From positions 1-17,520 of the forward strand of contig JALVEX010000034.1 in assembly GCA_027030435.1 (NCBI GenBank): 17,520 nt of DNA, given 5' to 3'. Positions 7,483-14,107 of this stretch are shown here, one piece after another. Made by a program: the position numbers and the translations under genes. Within the stretch, counting starts at the first letter, position 1; each line of letters begins with the position of its first letter. Below the pieces are notes generated by a model. That model had not been told where the DNA came from, made no database searches, and worked only from the letters and a program-made list of their open reading frames with translations. The stretch is from Paracoccaceae bacterium. GTDB lineage: Bacteria > Pseudomonadota > Alphaproteobacteria > Rhodobacterales > Rhodobacteraceae.

Positions 7483-7967
7483 CCGGCCTCTCCGGGGGGC
7501 GTGGCGAGCAGGCGGGAGGTGATCTTGTCGGCAAGGATCACCATGAGGCGGCGATAGGCATCTTCCCGCGCGGCCTTGGTGCTGATGGTGGTGCCGATGG
7601 CGCTGTAGCCGGTGAAGCCATCGACCGAGCCGGAGGTGACGGCTTTGCCGCTTGCCGTATCAACGAGGGTGAAATCGGCGCGCCCCAGCACATGGAAGCG
7701 GGTTGTTTCCTGAGCCGGAGTGATCGCAAGGCCGCGCTCGCGGGTTTCGAGCTTGTAGTCAAGCCGGTAGCGCGCGCTCTCGGGGCGGCCGAACCGCTCT
7801 TCGAGCCGATGCAGCAGGAAGAATTCATCTGCATTCTTCGGCTCGCGCAGCCGGATCTGGCCGCGCAGCGCCGTGGCCGCGCCGGAAGGGCCATAGACAG
7901 GCTTGAAGCCGCAGCCCGAAAGCGCGGCGAGGGAAAGGATAAAACTTCGTCGGCTATACGACCACAT
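7479..7967 (-). CDS. lptE: LPS-assembly lipoprotein LptE
   Basis: A 162-residue outer-membrane lipoprotein. LptE plugs the LptD barrel that inserts lipopolysaccharide into the outer leaflet. Residues 1-18 form a lipoprotein signal with lipobox LSGC, the acylated Cys being residue 19, followed by GFKPVYG, the hallmark beginning of alphaproteobacterial LptE. The rest is the mixed alpha/beta LptE domain. The signal contains SRRSFI at residues 5-10, which resembles a twin-arginine motif. It overlaps the end of leuS by 14 bases and the start of holA by 4. The position between leuS and holA is conserved widely in proteobacteria and supports the call. Confidence 0.9.
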   Translation of the reverse strand: MWSYSRRSFILSLAALSGCGFKPVYGPSGAATALRGQIRLREPKNADEFFLLHRLEERFGRPESARYRLDYKLETRERGLAITPAQETTRFHVLGRADFTLVDTASGKAVTSGSVDGFTGYSAIGTTISTKAAREDAYRRLMVILADKITSRLLATPPGEAG

Positions 7968-10506
7968 TCACGATCCGCCCCGGCACAACGATCACCTTCT
8001 TCGGCGCCTTGCCATCAAGCGCCCTCTGCACAGCTTCATCCTGAAGCGCGTGTTTTTCAACCTCTTCGCGCGCAAGATCCCTGGCCACTGTGATCTGCGA
8101 ACGCCGCTTGCCGTTGATCTGGATCGGCAGGGTCACGGTATCTTCCACGAGCATCTTCGCATCCGCCTCGGGCCAGGGAGCGTTCACGATCAGCCCCTCG
8201 CCGCCGAGCACGGCCCAGATTTCTTCCGCCAGATGCGGCGTCATCGGGCTCATCAGCTGGGCGAGCGTCAGCACCGCGCGTTTTTTCGCCTCCGCCCCTG
8301 CCTGCGATTTCGCGATGGCGTTGGTGAAGGCATAGAGGCGGGCGATGGCGGTATTGAAGGCGAAGCCCTCGATGCCGCGGGTCACGTCATCGATGGCGCG
8401 GTGGCGCTCGCGCTCGAGCGCTTCATCGTGCTCATTTGCAGGCGCATCGCTTGCGGCGATCTCATGCGCGAGGCGATGCACGCGGCCCAGGTGGCGGAAA
8501 GCGCCCTCGGCGCCGGCGGCCGTCCACTCCACATCGCGCTCGGGCGGGCTGTCGGAGAGCACGAACCAGCGCACCGTGTCGGCGCCGTAGCGGGCGATGA
8601 TGTCCACCGGATCCACCACGTTCTTCTTGGACTTGGACATTTTCGCCGAAGGGATGATCTCCACCGGCTCGCCGGTTGCCTTCAGCACGCCCTTTTCGCG
8701 ATCCACCTCCTCGGGCAGATGATAGACGGGGCGGCCGTTTTCATCGCGCGTGAGGTAGATCTCATGCGTCACCATGCCCTGGGTGAAAAGCGCATCGAAG
8801 GGCTCGATCGCTTTCCCCGGCAGGTGGCCGGTGAGATGCATGGCGCGGGCAAAGAAGCGGGAATAGAGAAGGTGCAGGATCGCGTGCTCGATACCGCCGA
8901 TATACTGATCCACGTTCATCCAGTATTCGGCTTCCGCGAGATCCACCGGCACATCCGCATGCGGGCTGGTGAAGCGGGCATAATACCAGGAGGAATCCAC
9001 GAAGGTATCCATGGTATCGGTTTCGCGCTTCGCCGGGGCGCCGCATTTCGGGCAGGGCACATCGCGCCAGGTGGGATGGCGATCAAGCGGGTTGCCCGGC
9101 TGATCGAAGCTCACGTCATCGGGCAGGCGGACGGGCAGGTTTTCCTTCCTTTCCGGCACGGTGCCGCAGGCCTCGCAATGGACCACCGGGATCGGGCAGC
9201 CCCAGTAGCGCTGGCGTGAAAGCCCCCAATCGCGCAGGCGATAGCGGGTCACGCCTCTGCCCCAGCCTTCGCGCTCGGCCTTCTCGATGGTGGCCTCGAT
9301 CGCCTCTTCCCCGGTGGCCACATCAAGCCCGGTGAAATGATCGAGCCATTTCACCTTCTCGCTCTTGGGGGGCACGAAGGCCTCGTTCTCCACCGGCTTG
9401 CCATCCTCGAGCGCCACGAAGGTATCGATCACCGGCAGGCCGTATTTGCGGGCGAAATCGAGATCGCGCTGATCGTGCGCGGGGCAGGCGAAGATCGCGC
9501 CGGTGCCGTAATCCATCAGGATGAAATTGGCGATCCAGACGGGAAGCTCGCGCTCGGGGAAAAGCGGATGGCGCACGCGCAGGCCGGTATCGAAGCCCTT
9601 CTTCTCGGCCTTTTCGAGATCGGCTTCAGACGTGCCCATGCGGCGGCATTCGGCATTGAATTCGGCGATCTCCGGGTTCTCGGCCTCAAGCGCTTTTGCC
9701 AGCGGATGATCGGGCGAGATGCCGATGAAAGATGCACCCATGAGCGTATCGGGGCGGGTGGTGTAGATCTCGATCCTGTCGAACCCGGCCGCGGGCTCGG
9801 TGAGTGGGAAGGCCATCTCGAGGCCGCGTGATTTGCCGATCCAGTTCTTCTGCATGAGGCGGACCTTCTCGGGCCATTTCTCAAGGCCATCGAGCGCCTC
9901 CAGAAGCTCCTCGGCGAAATCGGAAATGCGGAAGAACCACTGCGTGAGCTCGCGCCGCTCCACCGGGGCGCCCGAGCGCCAGCCCTTGCCGTCGATCACC
10001 TGTTCGTTGGCAAGCACGGTCATGTCCACCGGATCCCAGTTGACCACGGCATTCTTGCGGTAGATCAGGCCCTTATCAAGCATGTCTAGGAAAAGCGCCT
10101 GCTGCTGGCCGTAATATTCGGGATCGCAGGTGGCGAACTCGCGCGTCCAGTCGATCGAAAGGCCCAAGGGCTTCATCTGATCGCGCATGTCGGCGATGTT
10201 CTGGTAGGTCCAGTCCTTCGGGTGGCCGCCCGAGGCCATGGCGGCGTTTTCGGCCGGCATCCCGAAGGCATCCCAGCCCATCGGATGCAGCACGTTATGG
10301 CCGGTGGAGCGCTTGTAGCGGGCCACAACATCGCCCATGGTGTAATTGCGCACATGGCCGATATGGATGCGCCCCGAAGGATAGGGAAACATCTCGAGCA
10401 CATAATACTTGGGCCTGCTCTCGTCGCGCTCGGCCCTGAAAACATCGGCCTCTTCCCAGGCCTTCTGCCATTTCTTTTCGGTTTCGGCGGGTGCGTAGCG
10501 CGTCAT
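7954..10506 (-). CDS. leuS: Leucine--tRNA ligase
   Basis: An 850-residue class I aminoacyl-tRNA synthetase that charges tRNA-Leu in the cytoplasm. HIGH is at residues 48-51 and KMSKS at 622-626. The CP1 editing domain is recognisable by TTRPDTLMGASF and by the GTGAIFACPAHDQRD segment, whose aspartate positions the misacylated adenosine in known LeuRS. Two CxxC pairs (CEACGTV and CPKCGAP) form the zinc-binding insertion. DTMDTFVDSSWYY is typical of the bacterial enzyme. The C-terminal LeuRS-specific domain ends in VVPGRIVNVVV. The ATG at 10504-10506 has AGGGA upstream. A terminator-like hairpin lies only 18 bases before the start codon, which raises a question about how transcription reaches the gene. 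Confidence 0.98.
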   Translation of the reverse strand: MTRYAPAETEKKWQKAWEEADVFRAERDESRPKYYVLEMFPYPSGRIHIGHVRNYTMGDVVARYKRSTGHNVLHPMGWDAFGMPAENAAMASGGHPKDWTYQNIADMRDQMKPLGLSIDWTREFATCDPEYYGQQQALFLDMLDKGLIYRKNAVVNWDPVDMTVLANEQVIDGKGWRSGAPVERRELTQWFFRISDFAEELLEALDGLEKWPEKVRLMQKNWIGKSRGLEMAFPLTEPAAGFDRIEIYTTRPDTLMGASFIGISPDHPLAKALEAENPEIAEFNAECRRMGTSEADLEKAEKKGFDTGLRVRHPLFPERELPVWIANFILMDYGTGAIFACPAHDQRDLDFARKYGLPVIDTFVALEDGKPVENEAFVPPKSEKVKWLDHFTGLDVATGEEAIEATIEKAEREGWGRGVTRYRLRDWGLSRQRYWGCPIPVVHCEACGTVPERKENLPVRLPDDVSFDQPGNPLDRHPTWRDVPCPKCGAPAKRETDTMDTFVDSSWYYARFTSPHADVPVDLAEAEYWMNVDQYIGGIEHAILHLLYSRFFARAMHLTGHLPGKAIEPFDALFTQGMVTHEIYLTRDENGRPVYHLPEEVDREKGVLKATGEPVEIIPSAKMSKSKKNVVDPVDIIARYGADTVRWFVLSDSPPERDVEWTAAGAEGAFRHLGRVHRLAHEIAASDAPANEHDEALERERHRAIDDVTRGIEGFAFNTAIARLYAFTNAIAKSQAGAEAKKRAVLTLAQLMSPMTPHLAEEIWAVLGGEGLIVNAPWPEADAKMLVEDTVTLPIQINGKRRSQITVARDLAREEVEKHALQDEAVQRALDGKAPKKVIVVPGRIVNVVV

Positions 10507-10524
10507 TTCTCATTCCCTGATGTG

Positions 10525-10549
10525 AAAACACCGGGCGCGAGGCCCGGTG
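10525..10549 (-). terminator. Terminator-like hairpin between the DUF3576 gene and leuS
   Basis: On the minus strand CACCGGGC pairs perfectly with GCCCGGTG (8 bp, 5-base loop CTCGC) and is followed by TTTTC. It lies 29 bases beyond the DUF3576 stop and ends 18 bases before the leuS ATG. It is either a terminator for the DUF3576 gene with partial read-through, or an attenuator in the leuS leader. I see no leucine-rich leader peptide. Confidence 0.7.
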
Positions 10550-10578
10550 GTCGGTTTATTCGCTGATCTGCCCCGGGT

Positions 10579-11115
10579 CTAGAGCTTGCTATCGGCGATT
10601 CGCAGCTGGCGGGCGCGGGTCAGGATCGCATCCTCTATCGCGCGCACGGTTTCGGGGCTGACCGGCCCCGAGCGCGTTTGCAGCGCCACATGGAGCGAGC
10701 GCGCATCAAGCGCGGGATCCTTGATGTAGATGGTGGCCCGGTAGGCCTTGCCGCCGCCGGGCGGGCGGCCATAGCCGGTGACGATCACGCCGGTGAAGGG
10801 ATCGGCCGCCTCGATGGGCAGGAAATCCAGCACATCGAGCGAAGCGTTCCAGATGTATTTGTTGACCTTAACGGTCACATTCGGATCGTCCTGATTCTTG
10901 AACAGATCCCAGATCGTGGAGCGCTTGGGCTCTGTGGCCTTTTTCTGCGCGGTTTTCTTTGCGCCTCCGCCGGAAAATCCACCCGATCCGATGGAGCCAG
11001 CCGAGCCGCTCCCCCCACCCCGGCTGAACCCGCCGCCGCAGCCCGCGAGCGCCGCAAGGGAGAGAATCGCAACCGCTCTTGTGAGAAGGCCCCTTGTTCC
11101 GTTTGCAATCGCCAT
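10579..11115 (-). CDS. DUF3576 domain-containing lipoprotein
   Basis: A 178-residue lipoprotein of the DUF3576 family, which is common in alphaproteobacteria next to leuS and has no assigned function. The signal ends in LAALAGC, with the acylated Cys at residue 26. It is followed by a flexible Gly/Ser-rich linker (about 27-52) and a basic KKTAQKKATEPKR stretch. The conserved domain starts at STIWDLFKNQDDP, proceeds through NKYIWNASLDVLDFLPI and VIVTGYG, and ends in helices with RARQLRIADSKL. ATG 11115 was chosen; an in-frame GTG at 11124 would add three residues and fits the available GGGG less well. The protein is probably anchored in the periplasm at the outer membrane. Confidence 0.85.
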   Translation of the reverse strand: MAIANGTRGLLTRAVAILSLAALAGCGGGFSRGGGSGSAGSIGSGGFSGGGAKKTAQKKATEPKRSTIWDLFKNQDDPNVTVKVNKYIWNASLDVLDFLPIEAADPFTGVIVTGYGRPPGGGKAYRATIYIKDPALDARSLHVALQTRSGPVSPETVRAIEDAILTRARQLRIADSKL

Positions 11116-11157
11116 GAAAAGCACACCCCGTTATCCGATTTATTCCCTAGTAAACAA

Positions 11158-11189
11158 CGCCCATTGGGCGGGCAAGGCTTTTTGCCCGC
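11158..11189. repeat. Two abutting inverted repeats in the DUF3576-porin divergent region
   Basis: CGCCCA-T-TGGGCG (11158-11170) is a perfect palindrome around one base. It partly overlaps a second inverted repeat, GCGGGCAA (11168-11175) with TTGCCCGC (11182-11189), 8 bp around a 6-base loop. Neither strand has a following T-run, so these are not standard terminators. They lie about 45-75 bases upstream of the DUF3576 start and about 190 bases upstream of the porin start, where operators could act on either gene. The rest of the 263-bp intergenic region holds the porin leader and no gene I can support. Confidence 0.4.
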
Positions 11190-11320
11190 ACATTATAACA
11201 GGGGCCGTATTGCGTCCACGCCGCCGGACTGTGGCAAAGCTGCACCACGCGCGGCCTCTTTGCACCGAACACCCCGCGAAACCTTGAAAACCCGGCGGGA
11301 AAGAGTGAGTTAATCGCATA

Positions 11321-11346
11321 CTCAATTCGGATTCCCCTGAATTGAG
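11321..11346 (+). repeat. Inverted repeat in the porin leader
   Basis: CTCAATTC (11321-11328) pairs perfectly with GAATTGAG (11339-11346); the pairing can be extended inward by G-T and G-C. It lies 32 bases upstream of the porin ATG and 19 bases before its Shine-Dalgarno GAGGG. The A/T-rich arms stand out from the G+C-rich surroundings. It could be an mRNA stem protecting the transcript or an operator such as an OmpR-type site. Confidence 0.45.
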
Positions 11347-11378
11347 GTGCACCTTTGAAACACACGAGGGAAAACGAA

Positions 11379-12299
11379 ATGAAAAAGATTCTCTTTGCAA
11401 CCACGGCACTTGTTGCCTCCGCCGGCTTCGCAGCCGCTGGCGAAGTGAAGCTGACCGGCTATGCCGAAATCGGCATCACCGGTGGTGACGCCTTCACCGG
11501 CTTCACCGGCGAAACCCAGTACCACTCCGATATGGATGTGTCGTTCCACCTTTCCGGTGAAACCGACAATGGCCTGACCTTTGGTGCCAAGATCGATCTT
11601 GATGAAGTGGCTGGCGGCATCCCCACCGGCTACAACAACGGCGGCGTCGCGCAGGCTGTCTGGGTGAAGGGCGCTTTCGGCTCCATCACTCTGGGTGACA
11701 CCGACGGCGCGCTCGACTGGGCGATGCAGGAAGTCGGCATGGGCACGTCCCTCGGCGATGAGCACACCTCTCACGTCGGCTACAACGGCAACTCCGGCCT
11801 TGACGGTGATTACGGTGGGGAAGTTCTCCGCTACGACAACACCTTCGGCGACTTCGGCGTGGCCCTCTCGGCCAACATCGACGATACCGGCGTTGGCGAT
11901 GTCGCTTACGGCATCGGCGTCAAGTACAATGCCGCTCTCGGCGGTGTGAACCTCGGCCTCGGCCTCGGCTATCAGGACGATGGCGTGAATGACATCTGGG
12001 GCGTTTCGGTTGACGCCAAGATGGACAACGGCTTCCGCGCGATCCTGAACTACTCGGATCACTCGAGCCTCGCTGTCGGCACGCACTACGGCATCGGCCT
12101 TGGCTACCAGAAGGACGCCCTGCTCGTGACCGTGAACTACGGCAACTACGACGACATCAACCAGGATTCCTATGGTTTTGCCGTGAACTACGATCTCGGC
12201 GGCGGCGCCACCGTGATGGCCGGCTACGGCTCCGACATGGATGCCACCATGCCTGGCGATCAGTCCAAGTGGTCGATCGGTCTCGGCCTGTCCTTCTGA
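11379..12299 (+). CDS. Rhodobacter-type outer-membrane porin
   Basis: A 306-residue porin forming trimeric diffusion pores in the outer membrane. The signal peptide MKKILFATTALVASAGFAAA is followed by GEVKLTG, with cleavage expected after residue 20, giving a mature chain of about 286. Alternating hydrophobic/polar strands and Gly-Asp-Asn-rich loops run throughout. The last residue is Phe in IGLGLSF, the C-terminal signal read by the BAM complex. There is no cysteine, as usual for porins. Asn and Tyr are mostly AAC and TAC and Gly mostly GGC, which suggests high expression. ATG 11379 was chosen over an upstream in-frame start because it begins the signal peptide and has GAGGG 8 nt before it. 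A strong terminator follows at 12327, so it is a single-gene unit. Confidence 0.93.
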   Translation: MKKILFATTALVASAGFAAAGEVKLTGYAEIGITGGDAFTGFTGETQYHSDMDVSFHLSGETDNGLTFGAKIDLDEVAGGIPTGYNNGGVAQAVWVKGAFGSITLGDTDGALDWAMQEVGMGTSLGDEHTSHVGYNGNSGLDGDYGGEVLRYDNTFGDFGVALSANIDDTGVGDVAYGIGVKYNAALGGVNLGLGLGYQDDGVNDIWGVSVDAKMDNGFRAILNYSDHSSLAVGTHYGIGLGYQKDALLVTVNYGNYDDINQDSYGFAVNYDLGGGATVMAGYGSDMDATMPGDQSKWSIGLGLSF

Positions 12300-12326
12300 T
12301 TTCGGAAGAACAGCCAACCAAAAGAG

Positions 12327-12358
12327 AGAGCGGGCCTTCGGGCTCGCTCTTTTCTTTT
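12327..12358 (+). terminator. Strong rho-independent terminator of the porin gene
   Basis: AGAGCGGGCC pairs with GGCTCGCTCT (10 bp, one G-U) around a UUCG tetraloop and is followed by TTTCTTTT. It begins 28 bases after the porin stop codon. The A-rich stretch upstream could also give weak termination on the other strand. Confidence 0.93.
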
Positions 12359-12407
12359 GGGCACGGATGATGTTTCTGTGAATCGGGCAACAGAGAAAGG
12401 TGTGTTT

Positions 12408-13061
12408 ATGTCGCTCGCCGAGATCAAGGAGCGGATCCGCAAGGCGGAAGAGGCGGCCGGCCGCGAGCCCGGATCCGTACGGCTTATTGCTGTTTCCAAG
12501 ATGCAGCCCGAGCCGCGCGTGCGCGCCGTGCTCGAGGAGGGGCATCGGCTTTTCGGAGAAAACCGCGTGCAGGAGGCGGCCGGGAAATGGCCCTCATGGC
12601 GGGAGGAGTTTCCCGGGGTGGAGCTGCATCTGCTAGGGCCATTGCAGACCAACAAGACCCGCCAGGCGATGGGGCTTTTCGATGCGATCCATTCCGTTGA
12701 CCGCCCCAAGCTCGCCCGCACGCTCGCACGCCTTGCCGATGAGCAGGGCCATTGCCCCGATCTCTTCGTGCAGGTCAATACCGGCGAGGAGCCGCAGAAG
12801 GCCGGCGTGCTTCCCGCGGAGGCCGATGATTTCATCGCCGAAGTGCGGGGCCTCGGCCTGCCGCTCATTGGCCTCATGTGCATCCCGCCGGTAAACGAGG
12901 AGCCGAGCCTTCACTTCGCGCTCCTGCGCAAGATCGCGAAGCGCAACGATCTGCCTGAGCTTTCCATGGGCATGAGCCACGATTTCGAGCGTGCCATCGC
13001 CCAGGGCGCAACCCATGTGCGCGTGGGTTCGGCCATCTTCGGGCCGCGCGATTACGGCTGA
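12408..13061 (+). CDS. yggS: YggS/PROSC-family PLP homeostasis protein
   Basis: A 217-residue single-domain PLP-binding protein of the YggS (PLPBP) family, which buffers pyridoxal phosphate in the cytoplasm and has no known catalytic turnover. The PLP lysine is Lys31 in LIAVSKMQP, followed by FGENRVQE (49-56) and HLLGPLQTNK. The phosphate-binding end is SMGMSHDFERAIAQGATHVR, then VGSAIFG. The length fits the family. ATG 12408 is preferred over earlier in-frame TTG and GTG codons because AAAGG lies 7 nt upstream and the protein then begins at the usual place. Its last 10 bases overlap the end of convergent ribH, so neither gene has space for a dedicated terminator. Confidence 0.92.
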   Translation: MSLAEIKERIRKAEEAAGREPGSVRLIAVSKMQPEPRVRAVLEEGHRLFGENRVQEAAGKWPSWREEFPGVELHLLGPLQTNKTRQAMGLFDAIHSVDRPKLARTLARLADEQGHCPDLFVQVNTGEEPQKAGVLPAEADDFIAEVRGLGLPLIGLMCIPPVNEEPSLHFALLRKIAKRNDLPELSMGMSHDFERAIAQGATHVRVGSAIFGPRDYG

Positions 13062-13498
13062 GCCGCCTCACCAAGCCGGCGGCGCGTTTCGGTAATCTGA
13101 AGCGCCGCCTCGGCCGCTTCCCGCCCTTTCTCCACGAAATGGGCCTTGAAGATCGCGTTGTGATGCGCCGTATCCTGATACTGATGCGGGGTGAGCGAAA
13201 CCGAGAGCACCGGCACGCCCGTATCGAGCCCGGCGCGCATAAGCCCGTCCACCACCGCCTGCGCCACGAACTCATGGCGGTATATCCCGCCATCCACCAC
13301 GAAGGCCGCCGCGGCAACGGCGGCATATTTCCCACTTGCCGCCAGATCGCGCGCCAGAAGCGGCATTTCGAAGGCGCCGGGCACATCGAATACATCCACC
13401 TCTTCGCGTGAAATGATTTCGCAGAAACCGTCAAGCGCGGCATTCACGATCTCGCCATGCCAGCCGGCTTTGATGAAGGCGAATGTTGTGCGTGTCAT
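13052..13498 (-). CDS. ribH: 6,7-dimethyl-8-ribityllumazine synthase, type II (RibH2-like)
   Basis: A 148-residue lumazine synthase, which condenses ArP (the ribitylaminouracil) with dihydroxybutanone phosphate in the penultimate step of riboflavin synthesis. VPGAFEMP (39-46) is the substrate-binding loop. The catalytic His75 lies in GGIYRHEFVA, which replaces the more common GATxHFDYV and matches Brucella/Mesorhizobium RibH2, the decameric type II enzyme. The later segment VPVLSVSLTPHQYQ also fits RibH2. The ATG at 13496-13498 has its Shine-Dalgarno inside a hairpin (13506-13554) downstream of an FMN riboswitch, so expression should fall when FMN is plentiful. No other rib gene is adjacent; a conventional ribH in a rib operon elsewhere would be expected by comparison with Brucella. 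Confidence 0.93.
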   Translation of the reverse strand: MTRTTFAFIKAGWHGEIVNAALDGFCEIISREEVDVFDVPGAFEMPLLARDLAASGKYAAVAAAAFVVDGGIYRHEFVAQAVVDGLMRAGLDTGVPVLSVSLTPHQYQDTAHHNAIFKAHFVEKGREAAEAALQITETRRRLGEAAQP

Positions 13499-13505
13499 GT
13501 GCTAT

Positions 13506-13554
13506 CCTTTCCCGTTTGCGACACGTCACAGAGCGCAAGACATATCGGGAAAGG
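13506..13554 (-). promoter_or_regulatory. Shine-Dalgarno-sequestering hairpin of ribH
   Basis: On the minus strand CCTTTCCCG (13554-13546) pairs perfectly over 9 bp with CGGGAAAGG (13514-13506). The second arm contains the only good Shine-Dalgarno (GGGAAAGG), 7 nt before the ribH ATG. The pairing would block translation. An alternative upstream pairing of CAGCCAGGC with GCCGGCTG (one bulged A) directly abuts the first arm, and GGGA just before it could also pair with TCCC in that arm, providing an antisequestor. This is the expression platform of the riboswitch at 13585-13723. Confidence 0.75.
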
Positions 13555-13584
13555 CAGCCGGCTTCTGGCCTGGCTGTCCCGCAT

Positions 13585-13723
13585 GTCCTCTCCCATCCGG
13601 ACTTTCACCGTCGGCCCCGGAATCGCACCGGATCTGCTGACCTTCCTGTAGGGAAGCGCTCGCGGGCTGCGGGGCGCGCGTGCCCCTCACCGCCGGTGGG
13701 GAATTTCACCCCGCCCTGAGAAC
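13585..13723 (-). promoter_or_regulatory. FMN riboswitch (RFN element)
   Basis: A complete FMN aptamer on the minus strand. P1 is GTTCTC (13723-13718) with GAGGAC (13590-13585), six pairs including one G-U. The conserved RFN blocks appear in order: CAGGGCGGGGTGAAATTCCC, then ACCGGCGGT, AGCCCGCGAGC, GATCCGGTGCGATTCCGG, GGCCGACGGTGA, and AGTCCGGATGGGAGAG. The variable arm between the second and third blocks carries the GGGGC/GCCCC stem. It lies 87 bases upstream of the ribH ATG. FMN binding should favour the ribosome-blocking hairpin downstream. This and the downstream hairpin account for most of the 330-bp stretch without a gene (13499-13828). Confidence 0.97.
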
Positions 13724-13729
13724 GAAGCC

Positions 13730-13758
13730 ATCTTCGGCCCGGCAGGGGAGAATGGCAA
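13730..13758 (-). promoter_or_regulatory. Candidate promoter for the FMN riboswitch and ribH
   Basis: On the minus strand TTGCCA (13758-13753, five of six to the -35 consensus) is 17 bases from GAAGAT (13735-13730, three of six to the -10). Transcription would begin about 13724, exactly at riboswitch P1. The -10 match is weak, so this is only a candidate; a TATAGT at 13801-13796 on the same strand is an alternative -10 without a good -35. Confidence 0.35.
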
Positions 13759-13774
13759 GGCGAAATTCCCCCGT

Positions 13775-13803
13775 TGGACAGGCGAGCCGGGGATGACTAT
13801 ATT
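13775..13803 (+). promoter_or_regulatory. Sigma-70-type promoter of the 92-residue protein gene
   Basis: TGGACA (13775-13780) and TATATT (13798-13803) each match five of six consensus bases and are separated by 17 bases. The start point would be near 13810, leaving a short leader with the AAGGAG ribosome site (13815-13820). The promoter diverges from the riboswitch-ribH unit. Confidence 0.6.
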
Positions 13804-13828
13804 TGCATTACAGGAAAGGAGATCCACG

Positions 13829-14107
13829 ATGCCTCTGCCGCTTGCCCCCCTTGCCGGTTTTGCCCTGCGTTACGGGATGGTAGCCGCTGCCGCATATGCG
13901 GTTACCCGGCGCGTTGCGCCCGGCCGGCGCGATCAGCGGGCCGAGGATGCGCTTGATGCGCTTGACGAGGGCCTGACATACCGCCGCGAAGCGCAGCAGG
14001 CCAATGCAACAGCCCGGTTTCGCAGGGTCATACGCCTCGGCGAAGAAGGCCCCGGCCTTGAGATCGATCTGAGCGCGCTCGGCCGCCTGCGGATCCGCAG
14101 GATCTGA
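13829..14107 (+). CDS. Small hypothetical protein with an N-terminal hydrophobic segment
   Basis: A 92-residue protein I do not recognise beyond a general resemblance to small conserved Rhodobacterales proteins. The start ATG has AAGGAG 8 nt upstream and a good promoter before that, which strongly supports expression. Residues 4-26 are hydrophobic (PLAPLAGFALRYGMVAAAA) and could anchor it in the inner membrane or act as an uncleaved signal. Next come an Arg-rich segment (RRVAPGRRDQR), an acidic amphipathic helix (AEDALDALDEGL), a Gln/Ala stretch and an Arg-rich C-terminus (GRLRIRRI). It contains 16 arginines and no lysine. The positive-inside rule would put the C-terminal part in the cytoplasm. 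It lies between ribH and petABC on the same strand as petABC but with a 246-base gap, so it is probably a separate unit. Confidence 0.75.
   Translation: MPLPLAPLAGFALRYGMVAAAAYAVTRRVAPGRRDQRAEDALDALDEGLTYRREAQQANATARFRRVIRLGEEGPGLEIDLSALGRLRIRRI

Noticed and set aside
7903..9219. A 438-codon plus-strand open frame opposite leuS
   Set aside because: The codon-complement effect of leuS produces it; the His/Arg/Gly-rich product has no family character, and leuS is complete on the other strand.
13585..13723. Possible protein-coding reading of the G+C-rich stretch upstream of ribH
   Set aside because: Short frames exist on the plus strand, but the ordered RFN blocks on the minus strand explain the sequence completely.
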